DNA from: JBBQSF01 sp038214085
Lineage (GTDB): Bacteria; Bacteroidota; Bacteroidia; Bacteroidales; CG2-30-32-10
Length of the DNA: 20,343 bases
Direction of reading: 5' to 3'
Assembly (NCBI GenBank): GCA_038214085.1
Contig: JBBQSF010000052.1
Location: 1 to 20,343 of the forward strand
The notes beneath the pieces were generated by a model. It made no database searches. It was not told the DNA's origin and worked only from the letters and a program-made list of their open reading frames with translations. Below, piece after piece: positions 15,505 through 20,343 of the stretch. Each line of letters begins with the position of its first letter. Positions within the stretch are counted from its first letter, which is position 1. The translations under genes and the position numbers were made by a program.

Positions 15505-15969
15505 TCAAAGTTTTAACTTATCAGAAAAACTGAAAACTTTTTGAATCGCCAATAATTTATTAAGCGAAATTTTCAAGTTTGAATCATTTGAAAAACTGTG
15601 ATTGGGAGAAAAATTGGGAATTTTGTTGATTGATGCAAGGGATTTTGCGCATTTTTTTATGAACGCATTTTCAACTTTTTCAAAAAGGGATTTTGTTTTT
15701 TCTAAATTGTTTGATGTTTCCTTTTTTTTGTGAAGCATTACTGACTCATTTAATAACCCTGAGGAGTTAAACTCAGAAGTTGTAATAATGCAGTCGGTTT
15801 GTTTTGAATGGTTATCTATATTGACATTGTATATGGAGATATAGTGATTTGCAGCAATAGAAGTTTCACTAAAACCATTGATTAGAAAAATAAAAAAAAA
15901 CAATAAAAACGTAGATTTGGAGTAAAATCTATAACACAAAAAAAACAGCCGTTTGATTTTTTTATTCAC
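15505..15969 (-). CDS. Small putative exported protein between the nhaD genes
   Basis: This frame of 154 residues starts with GTG at 15969. Residues 17-38 are strongly hydrophobic (KSTFLLFFFIFLINGFSETS), so it can be a signal-anchored or secreted protein. The remainder is Ser/Asn/Lys-rich with no recognisable domain. There are reasons for doubt: the GTG lies inside the nhaD2 terminator hairpin, no Shine-Dalgarno is visible, and the composition is like that of non-coding AT-rich DNA. A -7 box match in the hairpin loop would make an almost leaderless transcript. If it is not real, the stretch 15358-16020 is a 660-bp gap holding only the terminator. Confidence 0.4.
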   Translation of the reverse strand: MNKKIKRLFFLCYRFYSKSTFLLFFFIFLINGFSETSIAANHYISIYNVNIDNHSKQTDCIITTSEFNSSGLLNESVMLHKKKETSNNLEKTKSLFEKVENAFIKKCAKSLASINKIPNFSPNHSFSNDSNLKISLNKLLAIQKVFSFSDKLKL

Positions 15970-16000
15970 ATTGCAAAATTAGTGAATAATCAAACGGCTG
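15938..16000 (-). terminator. Long-stem terminator of the rnf-nhaD2 operon
   Basis: On the minus strand the 5' arm at 16000-15982 (19 nt, starting CAGCCGTTTGATTATTCAC) pairs with 15969-15946, with a 5-nt bulge on the 3' side, and eight T follow. The loop of 12 nt contains TAATTTTG, a -7 consensus match. It starts 21 nt after the second nhaD stop. Confidence 0.85.
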
Positions 16001-16020
16001 AAATAAAAAAAATAAAAAAT

Positions 16021-17424
16021 TTATTTTAGTGTATCTTTAAATTCACCAGCTTTATATAGAACATCAAATTTAGCTTTTGCTGCAACTGGGCAATCAGGAA
16101 CAGGGCAATCAATTGCCGGTTCTTTATGTTTTTTATTGTCGGCAGGTTCCCAACCCATGAAAGCATAAAGTGCAAAAAATCCCACAATATAAGCCAGCAT
16201 AACGTGCCAGCCCTTGCGTATCCATAGCATAACATTTCTTGCTTCAGGGAATTTGTTTGTAATAGCCACCCCTGCGGATGAACCAAACCAAATCATTGAA
16301 CCACCAAATCCTACTGAATAAGCAAGCATACCCCAATCGAAATGGCCCTGATCGAGACATATTTTTGTTAATGGGATGTTGTCGAATACTGCTGAAACAA
16401 ATCCTAGAATAAATGCCGACATCCAAGAAGCATCTGGTAAGGTTTCAACAGGCATCATTGATGCTGCAGTTACAAGGCATATAAGGAAGATTGCACCTTT
16501 TATTGAAGCAGATATTTCGTGCCATGGCATTTTTTTGAAAGTAGCGCCTATGAGTATTGCGGCCCAAACTCCAAGTGCAGGCATATCATAATAGATATTT
16601 GAAAGAATTGCACCCACAAGAATAAGGATAACAACAAATAATCGCCCCCAGTCGGCTTTTACACCTGGTTTTGCATCGGCTGTTATACGCTGATGTTTAT
16701 CTTGCTGACGGGAAGCAAACCATGCAATAATTATTAAGGCAACGGCAGAGGCAACAAAAGCATGTAAAACATTGAAGGCAGAAACACCATCAATCCACAT
16801 CATGGTTGTAGTGGTATCACCAACCACGCTTCCTGCACCACCGGCATTACTTGCAGCCACAATACCTGCAATATATCCAATATGAACTTTGTTTTTAAAA
16901 ACAATAAGTGCAATGGTTCCACCGATCATTGCAGCAGCAATGTTATCGAGGAATGAAGAAAGAATGAAAACAAAAATTAAAAGTACAAAGGGACCTTTCC
17001 AATCATTTGGAAGATACTTAGGCAGAATATCAGGAATGCCTGAATCTTCGAAAATTTTAGCCAGAACAGCAAATCCAAGAAGCAATCCTAATAAATTTAA
17101 GAGAATGCCCCATTCACCCTGACGCATTTCTTTGTTTAAAAATTGTTCAAGAATCGGGTTGCTACCGAAGAAATGTTCAGCAAAGGGATATCCTGAGATA
17201 AAAATTAATTTATATAATACAATAACAGTTAAGCCGGTAAGGGAAACCCAAAATGTGTGGTGATGGAACAATGCAACTCCAACAAGTGTAAGTCCGAATA
17301 AAAAGAATTCGATGCGGATTCCTCCAATTGAAGGGCCAGTGGCACCGCCTTCAGCAAAAGCCCAGAATGGGACAACAATAAATGCCGCCAGTAAGAAAAT
17401 CCATTTTAATACATTTTTTGACAT
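16021..17424 (-). CDS. nhaD: NhaD-type Na+/H+ antiporter, paralogue 2
   Basis: This 467-residue inner membrane protein is alignable without long gaps to the first nhaD over its whole length. The same motifs are present: SSFLDNIAAAMIGGTIA, SNAGGAGSVVGDTTTTMMW, VSAVFDNIPLTK and FGSSAGVAITNKFPE. The signal-like start is MSKNVLKWIFLLAAFIVV followed by FWAFAEGG. The C-terminal Cys pair occurs as DCPVPDC at about 440-445. Most differences fall in the spans at 40-100 and in the last 25 residues. It begins 26 bp after rnfA, so it is probably the last gene of the Rnf operon. That pairs a putative Na+ pump with a Na+/H+ exchanger. The long-stem terminator follows. Confidence 0.92.
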   Translation of the reverse strand: MSKNVLKWIFLLAAFIVVPFWAFAEGGATGPSIGGIRIEFFLFGLTLVGVALFHHHTFWVSLTGLTVIVLYKLIFISGYPFAEHFFGSNPILEQFLNKEMRQGEWGILLNLLGLLLGFAVLAKIFEDSGIPDILPKYLPNDWKGPFVLLIFVFILSSFLDNIAAAMIGGTIALIVFKNKVHIGYIAGIVAASNAGGAGSVVGDTTTTMMWIDGVSAFNVLHAFVASAVALIIIAWFASRQQDKHQRITADAKPGVKADWGRLFVVILILVGAILSNIYYDMPALGVWAAILIGATFKKMPWHEISASIKGAIFLICLVTAASMMPVETLPDASWMSAFILGFVSAVFDNIPLTKICLDQGHFDWGMLAYSVGFGGSMIWFGSSAGVAITNKFPEARNVMLWIRKGWHVMLAYIVGFFALYAFMGWEPADNKKHKEPAIDCPVPDCPVAAKAKFDVLYKAGEFKDTLK

Positions 17425-17450
17425 AGTTTTATGTGTTTGTTAATTAATAA

Positions 17451-18026
17451 TTATTTAACTAATCCAGAAAAGCCCATGAATGCAAGTGATAATAATCCTG
17501 CAGTTACAAGGGTTAAAGGAAACCCTTTCATTCCCTTAGGAGTTCCAGTCATTTCCATTTGTTCTCGGATACCTGCCATTAAAATAAGTGCAAGAGTAAA
17601 TCCAACCGCGATAGATGAAGCATAAACTACGCTTTCTATTAAATTGTAATCTTTTTGGATGGCAAGAATTGCAATACCAAGTACAGCACAATTGGTTGTG
17701 ATTAATGGCAAATAAATACCCAAAGCTTGATATAAAGGCGGTGCTGCTTTTTTAAGAATAATCTCTACAACTTGAACTAAAAAGGCTATGATGAAAATAA
17801 AACAAATAGTCTGCATAAATTCAATATCAAGAGGAATCAGGATATAATGTGAAATAAAATAGGTAACAAAGTTAGCAAGAGCCATAACAAATACAACAGC
17901 TGCACCCATTCCTATTGAGGTAGAAACCTTTCCTGAAACACCAAGAAAAGGGCAGATGCCTAAAAATTGAGCAAGTACAACATTGTTAACAAAGAGTGCA
18001 AGTATAATAATTTTAATAAATTCCAT
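17451..18026 (-). CDS. rnfA: Rnf complex membrane subunit A
   Basis: This 191-residue integral membrane protein has six predicted spans. The N-terminal half has the conserved NNVVLAQFLGICPFLGVS with Cys25 and the second half has ITTNCAVLGIAI with Cys113. With the matching cysteines of RnfE these are expected to hold a [2Fe-2S] cluster within the membrane, on the path of electrons from ferredoxin towards NAD+. The length is normal. It follows rnfE after 10 bp and ends the canonical rnf gene set, with nhaD 26 bp downstream. Confidence 0.95.
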   Translation of the reverse strand: MEFIKIIILALFVNNVVLAQFLGICPFLGVSGKVSTSIGMGAAVVFVMALANFVTYFISHYILIPLDIEFMQTICFIFIIAFLVQVVEIILKKAAPPLYQALGIYLPLITTNCAVLGIAILAIQKDYNLIESVVYASSIAVGFTLALILMAGIREQMEMTGTPKGMKGFPLTLVTAGLLSLAFMGFSGLVK

Positions 18027-18036
18027 AACTCAGTTT

Positions 18037-18630
18037 TTATGATTTTTTTGCTTTCAGTTTATTAAAAATTGCAATAAGATATCCATAGGTAATAAAAGCA
18101 CCCGGAGGTAAAATGAAAATTAACATCGTTTTGGCATTCTCGCTCACTAATTTAATGTCGAAAATTGAACCATTTCCGAACAATTCTCTTATAGATCCCA
18201 TTAGTGTTAGAGCAAGTGTAAAGCCTAATCCCATTCCTATTCCATCTAGTATTGATGCAGTAACTGAATTTTTTTGAGCAAAAGCTTCGGCGCGGCCAAG
18301 AATAATACAGTTAACAACAATCAATGGGATAAAGATTCCTAATGTTTTGTATATGTCAGGAAAGTATGCTTTCATCGAAAGATCCACAATTGTTACAAAA
18401 GTTGCAATAATAACAATAAATGCAGCTATACGAACCTTATCAGGAATAAAATTTTTAAGTAATGCAATAAATAAGTTTGAAAAAACAAGAACAAAAGTTG
18501 TTGCAGCTCCCATTCCTATTCCATTGCTTGCGGCAGTGGTAACAGCTAATGCTGGGCAGGTTCCCAATACAAGTACAAATGAAGGGTTTTCCCTAATTAT
18601 ACCGTTTGTTAAAGCTTTAAAATTACTCAT
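18037..18630 (-). CDS. rnfE: Rnf complex membrane subunit E
   Basis: A 197-residue membrane protein related to RnfA with an inverted topology. The frame continues upstream to 18660, but I place the start at 18630 (MSNFKALTNGIIRENPSFVL) because a strong AGGAGG lies 5 nt before that ATG and homologues begin about here. Cys25 in VLGTCPALAV and Cys108 in VVNCIILGRAEAF are the partners of the RnfA cysteines for the shared intramembrane [2Fe-2S] cluster. Six hydrophobic spans are visible. The start overlaps the end of rnfG by 8 bp, so translation is coupled. Confidence 0.95.
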   Translation of the reverse strand: MSNFKALTNGIIRENPSFVLVLGTCPALAVTTAASNGIGMGAATTFVLVFSNLFIALLKNFIPDKVRIAAFIVIIATFVTIVDLSMKAYFPDIYKTLGIFIPLIVVNCIILGRAEAFAQKNSVTASILDGIGMGLGFTLALTLMGSIRELFGNGSIFDIKLVSENAKTMLIFILPPGAFITYGYLIAIFNKLKAKKS

Positions 18631-19207
18631 TCGTTCCTCCTTTATTTTCTTTTCCACCAAAATTTTTCATATACCCATCATACGCTTTTTGAGTTGCATC
18701 ACAAAATGCACGTGATGTAATGGTAGAGGCAGAAATAGCATCAACATCTCCACCATCTTTTTTAACTTTAAGATTAAATTCTTTTGGATTTTTTCCGTTA
18801 AACTGGTCTTTCCATTTGGTCTTCATTTTATCGCCAAGTCCTGGAGTTTCCTTTTGTTCAAGAATAGCAATATTATTTATGTTACCGTCTGGTTTAAATC
18901 CAACCATAATATCAAACCGACCAGCAAAAGCCTTTGTTGTAAATGTTTTAACAGCACATCCTACCATTTTTCCTCCTTTGGTAGCTGTAAAATAGGTTAA
19001 TCCGTCTATTTCTTTGACTTCTTTTGTAGGGTCGTTGTCAAAAGCAGGAAGTACTGCTTTAAGTGCTGCAATTTCTGCTTTTTTTGCAGTTTCAGCAATA
19101 GGTTTCAACGTGGCAACATAAACAAAACCCAATGCTGCCGACATTCCCATACTTATAAAGAACAGACTTAAAATCATATTCTTTACTGATGATTGTAATT
19201 TAGCCAT
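18623..19207 (-). CDS. rnfG: Rnf complex subunit G, covalent-FMN protein
   Basis: This is a 194-residue protein with one N-terminal membrane span (about 11-32) and a periplasmic FMN domain. The flavinylation motif Dxx(S/T)GAT appears as DAISAST (156-162), so Thr162 is the residue expected to take FMN by the ApbE flavin transferase. The usual GA is AS here, a mild variation. LEQKETPGLGDKM (116-128), typical of the family, precedes it. It overlaps rnfD by 8 bp at its start and rnfE by 8 bp at its end. A GGAGG lies 9 nt upstream of the ATG. ApbE itself is not in the window. Confidence 0.94.
   Translation of the reverse strand: MAKLQSSVKNMILSLFFISMGMSAALGFVYVATLKPIAETAKKAEIAALKAVLPAFDNDPTKEVKEIDGLTYFTATKGGKMVGCAVKTFTTKAFAGRFDIMVGFKPDGNINNIAILEQKETPGLGDKMKTKWKDQFNGKNPKEFNLKVKKDGGDVDAISASTITSRAFCDATQKAYDGYMKNFGGKENKGGTNE
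18636..18641 (-). promoter_or_regulatory. Strong Shine-Dalgarno that fixes the rnfE start
   Basis: The minus strand reads AGGAGG followed by AACGA and then ATG at 18630. Shine-Dalgarno sequences are rare at other starts in this window, so it supports the downstream ATG over the one at 18660. Confidence 0.7.
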
Positions 19208-20201
19208 TTTTAACTACCTCCCCAAATTGTTTTGGTTTAAAACCTTTATTAATTAATGGAACAAGTGCATTCATAATTAGGATTGCAAACGAAACACCTT
19301 CGGGATATGCACCCCAAACTCGAATTAAGACCGTGAGTAAACCGCAACCCAATCCAAATAAAAGCATTCCTCCTTTCGTCATTGGCGAAGTTACCATATC
19401 TGTAGCCATAAATATTGCACCTAGCATTAAACCACCGGCAAGCAAATGAAACACGGGGTCAATGTATTGTGTTGGGTCAATGAGATAAAGAATTCCGGTG
19501 AATGCAAAAACTGTAAAAATGAAGGAAACAGGAATGTGCCAGGTAATGATTCTGCGAAGCAACATAAACAGCCCACCTAAAATAATCGCAATTGCGGATA
19601 CTTCTCCCAGTGAGCCGCCCATGTTTCCTAGAAACATATCTAAATGTGAAGGTGTAGAGGCTAAAATTTGAGTCATACTTTCGCCCTTAGCCAAGCCTTC
19701 TTTAACAATTCCTAGCGATGTTGGTCCTGTAAGCGCATCAACAATAACCTGACGGTTTACAATTGGCAGAGGCCATGATGTCATATCAACTGGAAATGAA
19801 ATCAGCATAAAAACACGACCAACAAGTGCCGGGTTGAAAGGATTTTTCCCTAAACCACCATAAGTCATTTTTGCAATGCCAATGGCTACAATTGAACCAA
19901 TAACAATCATCCAAATGGGTAAATTGCTGGGGACATTTAATGCCAATAAAACTCCTGTAATTACTGCCGAACCATCGCTAATTGAATTTTCTTGCTTAAG
20001 GAGAAATTTTTGGATGAGGTATTCAACAATTAAACATGATGCCACTGCAATTGCCGTAAGAATAATTGCTCCGATGCCGAAATACCAAAATGAAACCAAT
20101 GTAGTAGGGACAAGTGCAAGCACTACACCCCACATTATTTTTTTAACACTCTGATCACCGTGTATATGCGGCGATCCTGAAACGGTTAATATATTTGCCA
20201 T
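19200..20201 (-). CDS. rnfD: Rnf complex subunit D, covalent-FMN membrane protein
   Basis: This 333-residue membrane protein (about nine spans) starts MANILTVSGSPHIHGDQSVK, the familiar SPH..D opening of RnfD/NqrB proteins. FMN attachment is expected at Thr161 in DALTGPT (155-161), equivalent to Dxx(S/T)GAT, and the Gly-rich TYGGLGKNPFNPALVGRVF (113-131) is conserved. Towards the end ATDMVTSPMT and WGAYPEGVSFAILIMNAL are family features. RnfD takes part in electron transfer and in ion translocation. The gene follows rnfC after 8 bp and overlaps rnfG by 8 bp. Confidence 0.95.
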   Translation of the reverse strand: MANILTVSGSPHIHGDQSVKKIMWGVVLALVPTTLVSFWYFGIGAIILTAIAVASCLIVEYLIQKFLLKQENSISDGSAVITGVLLALNVPSNLPIWMIVIGSIVAIGIAKMTYGGLGKNPFNPALVGRVFMLISFPVDMTSWPLPIVNRQVIVDALTGPTSLGIVKEGLAKGESMTQILASTPSHLDMFLGNMGGSLGEVSAIAIILGGLFMLLRRIITWHIPVSFIFTVFAFTGILYLIDPTQYIDPVFHLLAGGLMLGAIFMATDMVTSPMTKGGMLLFGLGCGLLTVLIRVWGAYPEGVSFAILIMNALVPLINKGFKPKQFGEVVKNG

Positions 20202-20209
20202 AAAAAATA

Positions 20210-20343
20210 TTATTTTACTCTTGTTCTGATTATCTGACCAACTTTATTTTTTGCAATGCGAAGGTTATCTAAAAGTGGGCGACCTGAAGGGCAGGTAAAT
20301 GCACAGGAACCACATTCAATACAATCCATTACTCTTAAACTTT
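20210..20343 (-). CDS. rnfC: Rnf complex subunit C, C-terminal end (partial)
   Basis: Only the last 43 codons are in the window. They encode SLRVMDCIECGSCAFTCPSG and a short basic tail. CIECGSCAFTCP is the second [4Fe-4S] ferredoxin motif of RnfC, followed by the usual RPLLDNLRIAK. RnfC is the peripheral subunit that binds NADH/FMN. The stop at 20210-20212 is 8 bp before rnfD. The remainder, and rnfB, must lie to the right. Confidence 0.93.
   Translation of the reverse strand, partial: SLRVMDCIECGSCAFTCPSGRPLLDNLRIAKNKVGQIIRTRVK

Noticed and set aside
17425..17450. TTGTTAATTAATAATTA before the second nhaD as a Rex operator
   Set aside because: Only the left half matches; the right half has no ACAA end at the required spacing.
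18631..18660. Upstream 10-codon extension of rnfE
   Set aside because: A strong AGGAGG lies just before the ATG at 18630, and RnfE proteins begin at about that point.
1..20343. CRISPR arrays, tRNA or rRNA genes, insertion sequences, phage or defence genes
   Set aside because: No regular direct repeats, transposase or integrase motifs, cloverleaf-like sequence or rRNA segments were seen on reading both strands.

Overview
The window looks like chromosomal DNA of an AT-rich Bacteroidota (Bacteroidales-like) anaerobe. Evidence for this: several start regions carry the Bacteroidota -7 box TAnnTTTG, in one clear case with TTTG 19 bp upstream; most genes lack a Shine-Dalgarno sequence; envelope genes encode a lipoprotein and a Bacteroidota-type barrel protein; and Rex sits beside energy-conversion genes. 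No tRNA, rRNA, CRISPR array, insertion sequence or phage gene was seen. Genes are tightly packed, and everything from 5951 to the right edge is on the minus strand.

Left part (1-2918, minus): an overlapping three-gene envelope operon. It runs from a lipoprotein to a barrel-type outer membrane protein to the signal peptide of a third exported protein cut by the window edge. Next (3021-5947, plus): a flavodoxin-domain protein, then a tight cluster of an unusual chorismate-mutase-like protein, aroB (3-dehydroquinate synthase) and a membrane-anchored J-domain protein. Then (5951-7915, minus): an exported repeat-like protein of unknown function and an M14 zinc carboxypeptidase.

Centre (7981-13840, minus): a redox and hydrogen module. 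Four genes, hoxF (with a fused NuoE-like domain), hoxU, hoxY and hoxH, encode a bidirectional NAD-linked [NiFe]-hydrogenase of the group 3d type. A strong terminator, a hydrogenase maturation protease and rex, the NADH/NAD+ sensing repressor, follow. Rex-operator-like 18-mers lie at the hox promoter and at the rex promoter. In both places the operator begins exactly 3 nt after the last base of the -7 box.

Right part (13951-20343, minus): an Rnf operon (rnfC end, rnfD, rnfG, rnfE, rnfA) runs directly into an nhaD Na+/H+ antiporter gene and ends at a 19-bp-stem terminator. A small exported ORF and a second, close nhaD paralogue with its own terminator follow. Read together, Rnf (ferredoxin:NAD+ oxidoreductase, ion pump), NhaD (exchange of Na+ and H+), Hox (H2/NAD(H)) and Rex (NADH sensor) suggest a local block for balancing NADH, ferredoxin, H2 and sodium in a fermentative cell. 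The joint function is inferred from gene identity and position; the individual assignments rest on motifs visible in the sequence.
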